Shown: positions 19,634-30,317, counted from the first letter of the stretch. The stretch: 64,000 nt of DNA from Cupriavidus pauculus (GCF_022179805.1 NZ_BPUO01000006.1:372001-436000), one strand, 5' to 3'. Numbers and translations: made by a program. Notes: generated by a model from the letters alone, not told the origin.

Positions 19634-22126
19634 TCAGCCGCATTCCCCCACGTAGCCGCAGTTCGCGCACTTGGCGCAGCCGTCGACCTTGTGCAGCGCA
19701 TGTGCGCCACATTCGGGACACGGTTTGCCGGTGCCGATGCCGCTCACCGACGTGGCCGCCACGGCGGATTGCGTGGGCCGGGCCAGCGTCACCGCCGTCT
19801 CGCCGCCATCGCGCCGCGCCAGCCGGGCCGCCAGCGCCGCCACGGGCACCTGACCGCCTTCGTCGTCGAGGAACCCGCGCTTGATCAGGATGCGCTGCAA
19901 CGCGTAGCTGAGCGCCGCCACCTCGGAATCATGGAAGCGCGGCACCTCGGTACCGTCCTGCCGCACCAGCGATCCGTACCGGACCGTGCCCTTGTCCCAC
20001 ACCACGTTGCGCATGTCGCTCAGCGCCTTGGCAATCGGGCCACCCGAACGCGCCACCAGTGACAGCAGGCGCATGGTCGAGGTAATCCACTGTTGACCCT
20101 CGGTGCGCTGGCCAGCCGGCATGAAGAACTCCAGCGGCCGCTCGATGGTGACCGCCTGCCCGTCGACCGTACCCGCTACCCGCATGAAGTTCACGGTCAG
20201 GTAGACGGTCTTGTGCCCTTCGTACGTCAGGTACTCCACCTTCGACGTCACGCCTTCGAGATCGCCCAGCGGACGGCTGCCAAACGGCCGCGTCAGCGGA
20301 TCGTCGCCCGCCGGCGCGGCTGGCGTGGCCGCTGCTTCCGGCGCCGGCGTGACCGACAGCACCGCACCCAGCACCTGGTTCGGCCGATACGTGGCCAGCC
20401 CCTTCAACCCGGCCTTCCACGCTTCCAGGTACAGGTTGCGGAATGCCTCGTACGGATAGTCCTCGGGCACGTTCACGGTCTTGCTGATGCTGGTGTCGAT
20501 ATACGGCTGCACCGCTTCGAGCATGCGCATATGGTCCAGCGCCGACATCTGCAGCGCCGTGACAAAGCCGTCGGGCAGGCGCTCCATATCGCCACCCATA
20601 TGCCGGTAGAGCCGCCAGGCGTGGTCTGCCACCTCGAACGTGCGATAGCCGTTGTCCGGCATGCGCTTGCGACGGTTGTACGTCCACGAGAACGCCGGCT
20701 CGATGCCATTCGACGCGTTGTCGGCAAATGCCAGCGTGATGGTGCCCGTCGGCGCGATCGACAACAGGTGCGAATTGCGCAGGCCGTGGGCGCCAATCTC
20801 GTTGCGCACCGCCTCGGGCAGGCGGCTGACGAAGCCGCCGCGCAGGTAGGCGTCTCGGTCGAACAGCGGGAACGCGCCCTTCTCTTGTGCCAGTTCCACC
20901 GATGCCAGGTAGGCATGGTCGCGCATCGCCTCGGAAATCCGGCCGGCCAGCGCCCGTGCCGCGTCGGAGTCGTAGCGCAGGCCCAGCATCACCAGCGCGC
21001 TACCCAGGCCCAGGAAGCCCAGCCCGATGCGGCGCTTGGCCTGGGCTTCGGCCTGCTGCTCGGGCAGCGGCCAGAACGTGACGTCGAGCACGTTGTCGAG
21101 CATGCGCGTGGACACCCGCACCACTTCGGCAAACGCATCGAAGTCGAAGGCTGCCTGCTCCGTAAACGGCCGGCGCACGAAATGCGTCAGGTTGATCGAC
21201 CCCAGGCAGCAGCAGCCATACGACGGCAACGGCTGCTCCGCGCACGGGTTGGTGGCCTCGATGGTCTCGCAGTAGTAGAGGTTGTTGTCGGCATTGATGC
21301 GCGACAGGAACAGGATGCCGGGCTCCGCGTGATCGTAGGTGGCCTGCATGACCTGATCCCACAGGCGGCGTGCCGGCATGCGGCGATACACCCATTGGCC
21401 ATCGTCGCGGCGATACGCGCCCGCTTCGATGGCATCCATGCCCGGCTCGGCCTCGTGTACCAGCTCCACTTCCTCATCGGCCTCCACCGCGCGCATGAAT
21501 GCGTCGGTCACGCCAATCGAGATATTGAAGTTGGTCAGCTCGCCGCGATCCTTGGCGTGGATAAAGCTCTCGATATCGGGATGGTCGCAGCGCAGCACGC
21601 CCATCTGCGCGCCCCGCCTGGCCCCGGCCGATTCCACCGTGGCGCACGACGCATCGAACACCTTCATGAACGATACCGGCCCCGACGCCCGCGAATGCGT
21701 AGCCCGCACCAGCGCGCCGCCCGGACGGATCGACGAAAAGTCGTAGCCCACGCCACCGCCCCGCCGCATGGTCTCGGCCGCCTGCGCCACCGCTGCGTAG
21801 ATGCTGGGCTTGCCGTCCTTGGCCTCGGACACCGAGTCGCCCACGGGCTGCACGAAGCAGTTGATCAGCGTGGCCTGGATGCCCGTGCCCGCTGCCGAAT
21901 TGATGCGCCCGGCCGGCACGAAGCCATTCTCCAGCGCCCAGAGGAAGCGCGCGGCCCAGCTATCGCGATGCTCGGCCGGCTCGACCTCGGCCAGTGCGCG
22001 CGCCACACGGCGCCGCACATCGTCGGGCGTGCGCTCTTCGCCCTTGGCGTATTTTTCCTGCAGTACTTCGATGGAAATGTCTTGCGGTACGAGTGCGCCG
22101 CGGAGAATCTGGTCGTTTGCGTTCAT
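19634..22126 (-). CDS. nrdJ: class II (adenosylcobalamin-dependent) ribonucleotide reductase
   Basis: This 830-residue enzyme reduces ribonucleotides to deoxyribonucleotides using coenzyme B12 and needs no oxygen. The radical-site motif NPCAE is at residues 293-297, with [15 protein letters not shown] near the start and [20 protein letters not shown] in the barrel. The C-terminus carries a cysteine-rich module, CPECGAH and [14 protein letters not shown], resembling a zinc ribbon or the thiol-relay tail. The ATG at 22126 is used; the frame opens two codons earlier with TTG. It stands alone, and I found no cobalamin riboswitch box upstream. Confidence 0.94.
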   Translation of the reverse strand: MNANDQILRGALVPQDISIEVLQEKYAKGEERTPDDVRRRVARALAEVEPAEHRDSWAARFLWALENGFVPAGRINSAAGTGIQATLINCFVQPVGDSVSEAKDGKPSIYAAVAQAAETMRRGGGVGYDFSSIRPGGALVRATHSRASGPVSFMKVFDASCATVESAGARRGAQMGVLRCDHPDIESFIHAKDRGELTNFNISIGVTDAFMRAVEADEEVELVHEAEPGMDAIEAGAYRRDDGQWVYRRMPARRLWDQVMQATYDHAEPGILFLSRINADNNLYYCETIEATNPCAEQPLPSYGCCCLGSINLTHFVRRPFTEQAAFDFDAFAEVVRVSTRMLDNVLDVTFWPLPEQQAEAQAKRRIGLGFLGLGSALVMLGLRYDSDAARALAGRISEAMRDHAYLASVELAQEKGAFPLFDRDAYLRGGFVSRLPEAVRNEIGAHGLRNSHLLSIAPTGTITLAFADNASNGIEPAFSWTYNRRKRMPDNGYRTFEVADHAWRLYRHMGGDMERLPDGFVTALQMSALDHMRMLEAVQPYIDTSISKTVNVPEDYPYEAFRNLYLEAWKAGLKGLATYRPNQVLGAVLSVTPAPEAAATPAAPAGDDPLTRPFGSRPLGDLEGVTSKVEYLTYEGHKTVYLTVNFMRVAGTVDGQAVTIERPLEFFMPAGQRTEGQQWITSTMRLLSLVARSGGPIAKALSDMRNVVWDKGTVRYGSLVRQDGTEVPRFHDSEVAALSYALQRILIKRGFLDDEGGQVPVAALAARLARRDGGETAVTLARPTQSAVAATSVSGIGTGKPCPECGAHALHKVDGCAKCANCGYVGECG

Positions 22127-22292
22127 GCCCAACCTGTTGTCTGGATAGATACCGTATCAGCTGAAAAAGCGGCCGAAAAATGCCGTCCGCCATGCTGCCA
22201 GCATGGCCGTGCCGCACCCCGGTGTCAGATCAAATCCCCGTCGAACAACCTTCGTAAAACTACGATATAGAGACTGCCGCGTCAGGTTGGGT

Positions 22293-22298
22293 TACAAT
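22293..22298 (+). promoter_or_regulatory. -10 box of the 4.5S RNA gene
   Basis: TACAAT lies 7-11 nt upstream of the predicted 5' end of the 4.5S RNA. A -35 box is not clear. Confidence 0.6.
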
Positions 22299-22303
22299 GC
22301 CGG

Positions 22304-22405
22304 TCGGACGGGCCTCCTCGCATGGCGGCGCGGTCAACCTGGTCAGGTCGGGAACGAAGCAGCCACAGCCGTTTTCCGCCAGTGCCGAGGGTCAGGCTCG
22401 TCCCC
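22304..22405 (+). ncRNA. ffs: 4.5S signal recognition particle RNA
   Basis: The conserved SRP loop GGTCAGGTCGGGAACGAAGC is at 22341-22360, flanked by CAACCT and AGCC. The ends pair: GGACGGGCC (22306-22314) with GGCTCGTCC (22395-22403). The result is a ~100-nt hairpin RNA of the usual bacterial size. It binds Ffh and guides membrane proteins to FtsY. It lies alone between the start of nrdJ and the end of addA. A C/T-rich run follows, which may be the terminator. Exact ends are uncertain by a few nucleotides. Confidence 0.95.
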
Positions 22406-22534
22406 CTTCTTCTTTCATCCGCGTAGTTCTACGCGGTATGACCCCCAGAATTTCCGAGATATCGACGTATTTCCAACGGCTTCCTGCCGCTGCTCTCGTC
22501 GCGTGTCTGCCCTATTCTGCGCCCGTTTTGCCGA

Positions 22535-25500
22535 TCAGAACAACGACCCTTGTTGCGCCGTGGAAATCGGCGCCGGGCGCGGTGGCGTGGTGCGCATGAC
22601 CGAGGCATCGATCCACTCGCCGGCGGCCGTGGCCACGCCGGCTTCCACGCGCTTGTCCGGAAAGATCGGCTGCACGGCGGCCACGTAGCGCGCGAGCTGC
22701 GCACCGTAGGCCGCGTGCTCCTGCGGCAGCAGCCGCTGCTTGTAGTCGATGATCACCACGCGGTCTTCAAACTCCACCAGCCGGTCGATCCGCAACAAGC
22801 GGCCGCGGCCATCGTAGAGCTCCACTTCGTTTCGGGCCGATACGGCATCGCGTGGAAACAGCAACGGCCGCAGCGCCGGGGCCGCCAGCATCGCGTCCAG
22901 GTCCGCCACGGCAGCCTCCGCGCCGGCGTCGGTCGACGGGAACCAGCGCATCACCGTGGCCGCGTCGGGCACGCCGGCGAATGCCTCGGGATAGCGCGTC
23001 AGGCGCTCCAGCAACGCGTGCACAAGTTCGCCATGGGCGGCGGCCTCGGCGTCGAAGACCGTGGATTCCGGCTCATCCTCGAATCCATTCTCGAAAACAT
23101 CGTCGATGACGCCAGGCACCGCCAGCTCCCCGGCGTCGCGGTAGCGCAGCCGGAAATCGGTATAGCGCACCCGCTCGCTGGCCGCCGCAAAGCGGTCGCC
23201 GACGGCAAGATCAGCTTCGGGATAGGCAGTCACCTCGTCGCCCACGCCCGCCGCAGCCAGCCGCACATACCAGCTACCGGCAATCTCGGCGGCATTGTCA
23301 TCTTCCTTCGCCGCTTTTCTGGCGCGGCCCTTCACGCCACTGACCAGCAGCCCCTGCTGCGCGCGCGTCATGGCGACGTAGAGCAGGTTCCAGTTCTCGC
23401 GGTCGGCCAGTGCCGCCTCGGCCTCGAACATCGGCGCACGCGCCAGGCCGCGCTCACTGCGCTTGCCATAGGCGGAAAAATGCCGGGGTTCGATGGACGC
23501 CGGCGGCCAGTCGACCAGGATGCCGCCACGGTCGCCCGCCGGCTCGCTGTGGTTGGCATCGAGCAGCACCACGAACGGCGCCTCCAGCCCCTTGGCCGCA
23601 TGCACGGTCAGGATGTGCACCGCGTCGAGCTGGCTGTCGCCGGCATCGTCGGGTTCGCCTTCGCTGTCTTCCACGCCCTCGCCCATGCCGCCTTCGTCAG
23701 GACTTTCGTCCTCGTTACCGCGCCGAATCTCCTGCAACTCGTCGATGAACTTTGGCAAGCTCGGATAGCGGCCGCCGTCGAGATCGAGCGACAGCTTCAG
23801 GAAGGCGTCCAGGTTGGCCAGCACCTGCTCGCGGATGGCGGACGGTGCCGCCTCGGCGTAGCGGCGGCGCACTTCGCCCTGGTGATAGATCTGGTCGATC
23901 AGGTCGTGCACCGGCTTGTGCGGGGCCAGCGCCAGCCATGCCTGCAGCCGCGCCACGCCATCGCGCAGCGCGTCGCCAACGTGTGCCGGCAGGCCTTGGG
24001 CCGCGATGCGCGCCCACCAGCCGCCCTCGCCTTCCATCGACGCGAGCAGGATCAGGTCGTCGTCAGTAGCGCCCACGATGGGGCTCTTGAGTACGTGGGC
24101 CAGATCGAGGTCCGATTCCGGCGTCATCAGAAACGCCAGCAACGCCGAGATGTCCAGCGCTTCGAGCGTGGTCAGCAGCCCGCCCCGGCGTGGGCTCAGG
24201 CACGGAATCCCGGCCTCGCGCAGAGCGCGTTCGTAGTCGGGCAGATAGGTCTTGCGACGGACCAGCAGATGCATGTCGCGCCAGGTGGCCGGGCGCGAGG
24301 CATCGCCTTCGCGCACGGGCACCTGCGCACGCACGTAGTGCAGCCATGCCGCCACCCGACGGCCTTCCTCGAAGCGCAGCGAGTCGCCCTGCTGCGTGCG
24401 TGGCTGCGTCAGCGTGTCGCGATGGCCATCACCCGCTGCCGCCTCTTCTCCGCCTTCGTCAACAGCGTCGTCAGCGTCATCGGCCTCCACCAGCGGCAGC
24501 AGCCAGACCGGTCCACCAGGCTCGCCGAGCGCCGTGGTCTGCGTTTCATAGAGCGGATAGCGGCCCTCCGAGCGGGCGTGGTCGAACACGGCGTTGACCC
24601 AGTCCAGCACCTCGGGCCGGTTGCGGCGCGTGCGGTTGGTACGCAGCACGGTGGCGCGGAATTCGGCCTGCAGCATGTCGCGCGCGGCTTCGAACAGGCG
24701 CGCGTCGGCACGGCGGAAGCGGTAGATCGACTGCTTGGGATCGCCCACCAGGAACACGGTCGGCCTGTCGCCGAGCCCCTGGTAGCCGGCCAGCCAGCCC
24801 TGCAAGATGCGCCATTGCAGCGGGTTGGTGTCCTGGAATTCGTCGAGCAGCAGGTGGCGATAGCGCGCGTCGAGCCGCACCTGCAGGTAGGTGGCGGTTT
24901 CCTCATCGGCCATCAGCCGGGCAGCCAGCCATTCGAGGTCGGCGAAGTCCATCGCGCGCTGCTCGCCCTTGTAGCGCTGGTAGCGCTCCAGCAGCGCATC
25001 GCCCAGCCGGTACAGCGCCAGGTTGATGGCCAGCACGGCGGCCTCGCAGCGACGCGCGGCAATCTGGTCGAGGCGCTCGCAATGATCGGCCATGTGTGCG
25101 ATCAGGTCTGCCGCAGCCCCTTCGCCGCCGCAAACCTTGACCAGTGCCGTGGTGGCTTTCATCGAGCGCGGCTTGCCGGCCTCGGTGAAGAACGCCGTGC
25201 GCAATGCGTGGAATGCCTGCGTGGCGGCATCGCCCGCCTCGGCCCCGGCATCGCGCCAGGCGCGAATCGCGCGCAGGCCGTCCATCAGGCGCGACGCGTG
25301 CGTCTGCTCGGTCTTGCCGCCGCGGCCCAGCACCAGCGCATGCTGCGCGCACGCTTCGAGCCAGTCGTCGTCGGCCAGCGCTTCCACCAGCACATCGGCG
25401 GTGGCGTCCTCGCCAAGGTCGTCGGTCAGCCGCTGTGCCGGATCGCCGCCCTCGCGGAACGCCCACCACTCGTTGCGTGCGTGGAACATGCGGTCGAGCA

Positions 25501-26113
25501 GGCTGCGTGCCTGGAAATCACCGATCGCATCGACCAGTTGCTCGTAGGTCTGGCGCAGTTCCGCGTGCTGTGGATGGGCCAGCGCGCGCCAGAACGGCGC
25601 CCACGCCTCGCGCTTCATGCGCAGTGCATCCTCGCGCAACGATGCGCCGGGCACGATGCCCGACGACAGCGGTGCGCCGCGCAGCAGCGTGCCAAACCAG
25701 CCATGGAACGTGTCGATGGCCATGCGGCCCGGCGACGCCAGCACCTGGGCGTGCAGCCCGCGCGCACGCGGCAGCGCGGCCCGCGCATCGGCCGGGGCCA
25801 GGCCGCGCATTTCGAGTTGGGCCAACACCGATTCGTCAGACCCGCTGGCCAGTTGCGACAGCACTTCCAGCAGGCGCTCGCGCATTTCCTCGGCCGCCTT
25901 GCGGGTGAAGGTGATCGCCAGGATCTCGTGCGGCGCGGCGCCGGCCAGCAGCAGGCGCACCAGGCGCGCCACCAGCAGCCAGGTCTTGCCGCTGCCAGCG
26001 CAAGCCTCCACCACCACGGAACGGACCGGATCACAGGCGGCGCGCGTGAAATCGGCCTCGCCAACGGGGTGGCCATCGCGCAGATAGGCGTGGATGTCGT
26101 GGCTGGCGCTCAT
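22535..26113 (-). CDS. addA: UvrD/Rep-type helicase-nuclease, AddA (RecB-like) subunit
   Basis: This 1192-residue protein from the ATG at 26113 overlaps the addB stop by 4 nt (ATGA). It has superfamily 1 helicase motifs: Walker A AGSGKT (residues 39-44), motif Ia near ITFTRKAAEEMRERL, the LLLDEFQDTNPLQW DExx motif, FLVGDPKQSIYRFRRAD, and motif VI near YVAMTRAQQGLLVSG. A C-terminal RecB-family nuclease motif is present (RIDRLVEF and VVIIDYKQ). With AddB it resects double-strand breaks for RecA repair. It is the second gene of the addB-addA pair. Confidence 0.93.
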   Translation of the reverse strand: MSASHDIHAYLRDGHPVGEADFTRAACDPVRSVVVEACAGSGKTWLLVARLVRLLLAGAAPHEILAITFTRKAAEEMRERLLEVLSQLASGSDESVLAQLEMRGLAPADARAALPRARGLHAQVLASPGRMAIDTFHGWFGTLLRGAPLSSGIVPGASLREDALRMKREAWAPFWRALAHPQHAELRQTYEQLVDAIGDFQARSLLDRMFHARNEWWAFREGGDPAQRLTDDLGEDATADVLVEALADDDWLEACAQHALVLGRGGKTEQTHASRLMDGLRAIRAWRDAGAEAGDAATQAFHALRTAFFTEAGKPRSMKATTALVKVCGGEGAAADLIAHMADHCERLDQIAARRCEAAVLAINLALYRLGDALLERYQRYKGEQRAMDFADLEWLAARLMADEETATYLQVRLDARYRHLLLDEFQDTNPLQWRILQGWLAGYQGLGDRPTVFLVGDPKQSIYRFRRADARLFEAARDMLQAEFRATVLRTNRTRRNRPEVLDWVNAVFDHARSEGRYPLYETQTTALGEPGGPVWLLPLVEADDADDAVDEGGEEAAAGDGHRDTLTQPRTQQGDSLRFEEGRRVAAWLHYVRAQVPVREGDASRPATWRDMHLLVRRKTYLPDYERALREAGIPCLSPRRGGLLTTLEALDISALLAFLMTPESDLDLAHVLKSPIVGATDDDLILLASMEGEGGWWARIAAQGLPAHVGDALRDGVARLQAWLALAPHKPVHDLIDQIYHQGEVRRRYAEAAPSAIREQVLANLDAFLKLSLDLDGGRYPSLPKFIDELQEIRRGNEDESPDEGGMGEGVEDSEGEPDDAGDSQLDAVHILTVHAAKGLEAPFVVLLDANHSEPAGDRGGILVDWPPASIEPRHFSAYGKRSERGLARAPMFEAEAALADRENWNLLYVAMTRAQQGLLVSGVKGRARKAAKEDDNAAEIAGSWYVRLAAAGVGDEVTAYPEADLAVGDRFAAASERVRYTDFRLRYRDAGELAVPGVIDDVFENGFEDEPESTVFDAEAAAHGELVHALLERLTRYPEAFAGVPDAATVMRWFPSTDAGAEAAVADLDAMLAAPALRPLLFPRDAVSARNEVELYDGRGRLLRIDRLVEFEDRVVIIDYKQRLLPQEHAAYGAQLARYVAAVQPIFPDKRVEAGVATAAGEWIDASVMRTTPPRPAPISTAQQGSLF

Positions 26114-29070
26114 GATTGCAGGTCGGGCAAGGCGGTGGATTCCCAGAAGCCCTTGCGGCACAAGCCGCGCGCTTCGCAATAGGTACAGGCGGCGGCATCG
26201 CCAAACGCGGGCAGCTTCGCGCCCTGCCGCAGGCGGCCGACGTCCTGCCGCAACTGGCGCTCCAGCCACGTCACGGCGGCCTGGAATTCGGGCAGGTCGA
26301 CTTCACGCTGCGCGCCGGGCGTGCTGTCGCGGCCGCCCTGCTTCACGCCTTCGAGCGCCACCCAGCTTCCGGCCACGGCGTCGGCACGCAGCAGACCGTA
26401 GAACGCAAGCTGGCAATCTTCCTCGGCATCGCCAACCTTGCGCCGCAGGCGGCTGGCCGGCTGCGTCTTGTAGTCGAGCACCGCATGCGCCCCATCCGGG
26501 CCCTTGTCGAGTCGGTCGATTCTGCCGGAAAGCCGCAGCGGCACGCCATCGGGCATCGCTACGTCGACGCCGGCATCCATCTCGCCGCCGCGCCAGTACC
26601 AGCCCATTTCCTCGCGCGCGGCCTGCCACGCCACGTAGGACGGCAGCACCTCGCACCAGCGGCGGTAGTAGCTGATCGCGTTGCCGTCCTCGGCCATCTG
26701 CTTGCCGAACACGGTGTCGGAGATCTGCTGCAGGCGCGCCAGCCGGCGCGCGTCGTCGCGCTCGCCGGCGTCGTGCACTTCCTGGTGGTATTGCAGCAGC
26801 ACGCGGTGCAGCAGGTTGCCGATGTCGCGCTTTTCCAGGTCGTCGCTGAGCGCTTCAAGCCCCGCCAGCCCCAGCATGCGGCCTGCGAAGAACTGGTACG
26901 GGCAGCGGCGCAGCATGTTGTAGGCGGCCGCGCTCCAGCGCGCGGGCACGCGCTCCGGCGCCACTGGCGCGGGCATGTAGCCGGGCTGCGCGAAGGTGTC
27001 GAGCCACTGCGGCGCGGCGCCGGCCTCGATGGGTGCCCCAGCGCGCGCACAGCATGCCGACAGCCGTTCGATCCAGCCCGAGACATGGTGCGGCTCGCCA
27101 CGGCTGCCAAAACGCTGCCAGGTCAGCACCACATCGTCGTTGTTGAGCAGTACCTCGGCCAGATCGCGCGCCTGCTGCGCAAAGCGCGCCTCGCGATCTT
27201 CCAGACCGAGTTCGCGCCGCATCTGGTTCGAGAAGAACATCAGCTCGGCCGCGCTCGACGGCAACTGCGCATCGTCGCAGCCCACCACGACCACGCCATC
27301 GAAACGGCGCATCCGCGCTCCATTGAGCGGCAGGATCGTGATGCGCGACTGCCCGGACGCCGACGGCTCCTTGTAGGCCACGGTTTCCAGCAGCGCCGCC
27401 AGCATCGCGCGGAATTCCTGCTGGTTCAGCGTGGCATGGCTGCCGGCGGCCTCCTCTCCGTCGCCCTTCAGGTCATCGGGCAGCTCGGCCAGCCGCGCCA
27501 GCGCATCGAGCAATTGCTGGCCGGCGTCGTCGGTAGCCAGCGCGGCGCGCATGCCCAGCGTGTCGAGCGTGGCATCGAGCCGCGCCAGCCAGACCGCCAG
27601 CGGCTGCTGGGTGTGGCCACGCGGCCATAGGCCGGCCTCGTCGGCCAGCCTGGCGATCAGTTCGCGGGCGGCGGCGCGCATCTGCAGCGCCGAGTCGGTG
27701 GCTTCCATGGTCTCGGCATCGACCACCGTGTTGCCCTCGCGTTCGACAAAAAGGCGGCGCAGGCGGGCCCAGCCGCCGGTAATCGCCTCGCGCCGGATCT
27801 GACGCTCCAGCAGCGCGATGGCCGCGCCACGGTGTTCGGCATCGGGCAGGCAGAACGGCGACTTGAGCAGGTCGAGCAAGGCGGCGGTGTCGCCATCGCG
27901 CACGAGCACGTCGAACCAGCGCATCAGCGCGGCCGCCGCACGCGTGGTCGACAGCTTCCAGCCCGTCTCGTCGCGCACCGGCGCGCCAGCCCGCGTCAGC
28001 AACGCGCGCGTGCGGCGTGCCACCACGCGGTCGTGGGCGACCAACGCTACGTGCCGGCGCCCTTCGTTGAGCCATTGCACAAGCTGGCTGGCCGCGGCCG
28101 CGGCTTCGTCCTCGAACCGGGCGCTGCCGACCACGCGTACGCGCGGGCGTTCGGTGGGCAGATCTTGTGGCAAATGGGAGAACGGCGCGGCATTGGTGTG
28201 CTTGCCGGAGTCGGCTTCTTCGTCAGCTTCTCCGTCGGCTTCGTCGGCTGGCTTTTCGATCCTCCGCGCTTCGGGCCACAGCGCCAGCAGCGTGCCATAC
28301 CAGTCCGCGCTGTCCTGCACCTGCCCGCCGCTCCAGTCGTAGCCGACTTCCATGGTCGGCACCAGTTCGCCGGCCTGTTGCAGGAAGCTGGCCTCGATTG
28401 GCTCGGGCGAGGTCGGACCAATCCAGACCACCGGGCCCGCCACCTGCTGCGCCAGCCGTTGCAACGCACGTCGGCGCACCGGCAACGGATCGTCAGGGCC
28501 AGACAGCATCTGCCAGAACGCCAGCACGATCTGCGCCTCCTGCCCGAGGAAGCGGTCGGACAGGTGGGCATAGGTACGCTGCAGCGCACCCTGCAGCAGC
28601 GCGGCGCGGTCGTCGCCGTCGATGTCGTCGTCTTCGCGGATGGCGGCGTCTTCGAGCCAGCGCGCGCTCAGCTCGTCGCTGATGGACAGCAGCGTTTGTG
28701 CCAGGCCCCATGCCGCGCCTTCGGTCTGGGCGCCGAACGCGCGGCGCAGCCAGTCCTGCGCGCGGATGGCCTGCTGCACGGCCAGCAGCCGCGCGGCATG
28801 GCCGCGCGCGGGCACCGGTTCGGCATCGAGATCGGGCGGCAGATCCAGCAGCCAATGGCCCAGCGTCAGCACGCGCGGCAGCAGGCGCGGCCGGCCCGTG
28901 GCGCGTGCAGCGGCGTCCAGCGCCTGGCGCACGCCGGGAATCTGGGCAGCCGTCGGCACGACCACGTGCGCGGCCGATGCGACGGGGCCGCAATGGTCAA
29001 GGAAATACCACGTCGCCGTGGCGGCCTGTTCGAGAAACGACGGGCCGGGAGGAAACGAAAGCCGGGTCAT
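26110..29070 (-). CDS. addB: AddB-like helicase-nuclease subunit
   Basis: This 986-residue partner of AddA has a C-terminal PD-(D/E)xK nuclease (GRIDRLDKG and HAVLDYKTQP). It also carries the four-cysteine iron-sulfur staple of AddB: one Cys in CPYQFFAGR and three in CTYCEARGLC. A functional N-terminal Walker A is not seen, as expected for the proteobacterial AddB branch, which acts mainly as nuclease and scaffold. The ATG at 29070 follows a TTG that opens the frame; the ribosome-binding site is weak. A small unknown gene lies 69 nt upstream in the same direction. Confidence 0.92.
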   Translation of the reverse strand: MTRLSFPPGPSFLEQAATATWYFLDHCGPVASAAHVVVPTAAQIPGVRQALDAAARATGRPRLLPRVLTLGHWLLDLPPDLDAEPVPARGHAARLLAVQQAIRAQDWLRRAFGAQTEGAAWGLAQTLLSISDELSARWLEDAAIREDDDIDGDDRAALLQGALQRTYAHLSDRFLGQEAQIVLAFWQMLSGPDDPLPVRRRALQRLAQQVAGPVVWIGPTSPEPIEASFLQQAGELVPTMEVGYDWSGGQVQDSADWYGTLLALWPEARRIEKPADEADGEADEEADSGKHTNAAPFSHLPQDLPTERPRVRVVGSARFEDEAAAAASQLVQWLNEGRRHVALVAHDRVVARRTRALLTRAGAPVRDETGWKLSTTRAAAALMRWFDVLVRDGDTAALLDLLKSPFCLPDAEHRGAAIALLERQIRREAITGGWARLRRLFVEREGNTVVDAETMEATDSALQMRAAARELIARLADEAGLWPRGHTQQPLAVWLARLDATLDTLGMRAALATDDAGQQLLDALARLAELPDDLKGDGEEAAGSHATLNQQEFRAMLAALLETVAYKEPSASGQSRITILPLNGARMRRFDGVVVVGCDDAQLPSSAAELMFFSNQMRRELGLEDREARFAQQARDLAEVLLNNDDVVLTWQRFGSRGEPHHVSGWIERLSACCARAGAPIEAGAAPQWLDTFAQPGYMPAPVAPERVPARWSAAAYNMLRRCPYQFFAGRMLGLAGLEALSDDLEKRDIGNLLHRVLLQYHQEVHDAGERDDARRLARLQQISDTVFGKQMAEDGNAISYYRRWCEVLPSYVAWQAAREEMGWYWRGGEMDAGVDVAMPDGVPLRLSGRIDRLDKGPDGAHAVLDYKTQPASRLRRKVGDAEEDCQLAFYGLLRADAVAGSWVALEGVKQGGRDSTPGAQREVDLPEFQAAVTWLERQLRQDVGRLRQGAKLPAFGDAAACTYCEARGLCRKGFWESTALPDLQS

Positions 29071-29139
29071 CAATGGTAGGAACCGATAGGTATCCGGTAT
29101 CCGGGGGCTACCCGGGCGCCCCCGATACGTGTGGTGGCG

Positions 29140-29442
29140 TCAGTCGCCGGCGCCGCCGCCCCGCTCCAGGCGGGCACGCAGCTCGCGCGCGGTTTCCAGC
29201 AATCCTTCGTAGCCGGAGCGCGCGTGCTCGGGCAGGTCGGGATCGCCAATCAGCGTGCCGAGCGTTTCCATCACGCTGTACACAAGCCCCTTGGCAGCGC
29301 CAATGGCGATGCTGTCGGACTCCACCGCGCTGTTCAGGTGCGCCAGCGCGTCGCTCAGCTGGTCCGCATCGGGTGCCTGCTGCACACCGGTATCCGGGGC
29401 ATCGGGCGTTTCGGTATCGGGCTTGCGAGGATCGGGCGTCAT
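29140..29442 (-). CDS. small conserved-looking acidic protein of unknown function
   Basis: This 100-residue protein starts at the ATG at 29442 (MTPDPRKPDTETPD). The first 35 residues are Pro/Asp-rich and probably disordered; the rest is predicted helical (LSDALAHLNSAVESDSIAIG and a Leu/Arg/Glu-rich end). No domain is recognised. It lies upstream of addB on the same strand, 69 nt away, and diverges from trxA. The helical half has good codon structure and hydrophobic spacing, so it is probably a real gene. A role in the AddAB operon is only a guess. Confidence 0.6.
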   Translation of the reverse strand: MTPDPRKPDTETPDAPDTGVQQAPDADQLSDALAHLNSAVESDSIAIGAAKGLVYSVMETLGTLIGDPDLPEHARSGYEGLLETARELRARLERGGGAGD

Positions 29443-29905
29443 GATCGATGGCCTATATCGGAAGATGCAAGGTGGACGCATCCGGCCTGCCATTCTACGC
29501 GGTCACGGCAGCGATCCATCCAAGTGCATTCTAGATCATGCTTCGCGCCGATTCCTACGGGAAATCCCCACCCGGAGGCCGCCAGCCGCCCACAATTACC
29601 TCCAATGAGGGATGCCGATTGAGCCAACCTCTTGCCCCGATTGAAACTATCATCGGCAACAGAAGCAAGGGCGCGGCACAATGATGACCGTGACCGCCGC
29701 GTCTGCTCTGTGGAGCGCGGCGCGGTACGGGCACCGGAGGGCTTGAAATCCGGCAAGCTGGTAACATATCGGCGTCAATGGCGGCGCGTGTCGCCACGCA
29801 TTGCCGGCCCGGCGACCCTGCACGATCTCGTGTAAGGTAGCGATTCAGCCCCACGGCAGTTGCCCGCCTTCAACATAAACTGAGCGAAACCAGAGGTTCC
29901 CCGCC
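29443..29905. other. intergenic region upstream of trxA
   Basis: This 463-bp stretch holds no supported gene. Short open frames on both strands lack family similarity and ribosome-binding sites. It should contain the divergent promoters of the small gene at 29140 and of trxA, but I found no pair of -35/-10 boxes at good spacing. Confidence 0.5.
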
Positions 29906-30232
29906 ATGAGCGACCAAATCAAGTATGTGAGCGACGCATCGTTCGACACCGACGTGCTCAAGTCCGACAAGCCCGTCCTGCTGGACTTCTGGGCTGAATG
30001 GTGCGGCCCCTGCAAGATGATTGCCCCGATCCTGGACGAAGTTGCCAAGGACTACGGCGACCGCGTGCAGATCGCCAAGATCAACGTCGACGAGAACCAG
30101 CAGGTTCCGGCCAAGTTCGGCATCCGCGGCATCCCGACGCTGATCCTGTTCAAGAACGGCGAAGTCGTGGCCCAGAAGGTTGGCGCGCTGTCGAAGTCGC
30201 AGCTGACCTCGTTCCTGGACGGTCAGGTCTAA
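29906..30232 (+). CDS. trxA: thioredoxin 1
   Basis: This 108-residue cytoplasmic disulfide reductase has the exact active site WCGPC (residues 32-36), the usual buried Asp in LLDFWAEW, and the cis-proline loop [12 protein letters not shown]. It passes electrons from thioredoxin reductase to ribonucleotide reductase, methionine sulfoxide reductase and others. The gene precedes rho in the same direction, a conserved pair in proteobacteria. GC-rich hairpins (CCGGAGC/GCTCCGG at about 30248) lie after the stop but without a T-tract. Confidence 0.98.
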   Translation: MSDQIKYVSDASFDTDVLKSDKPVLLDFWAEWCGPCKMIAPILDEVAKDYGDRVQIAKINVDENQQVPAKFGIRGIPTLILFKNGEVVAQKVGALSKSQLTSFLDGQV

Positions 30233-30317
30233 GCCTGCCTGCCCTGCCGGAGCCGTTGCGCTCCGGCCTGGCACGATCCGGCCTCGCGTGCGCCAGTTCT
30301 GGCGCGCCGGCCGGATT

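Noticed and set aside
22127..22303. cobalamin riboswitch upstream of nrdJ
   Set aside because: No B12-box-like conserved core was seen on the minus strand; only a short GCATGCTGCCAGCATGGC hairpin is present.
20093..26182. 725- and 1210-residue rightward open frames antisense to nrdJ and addA
   Set aside because: Composition is Arg/His/Gln-rich, no motifs are present, and the opposite strand has full catalytic motifs. These are long frames caused by high GC.
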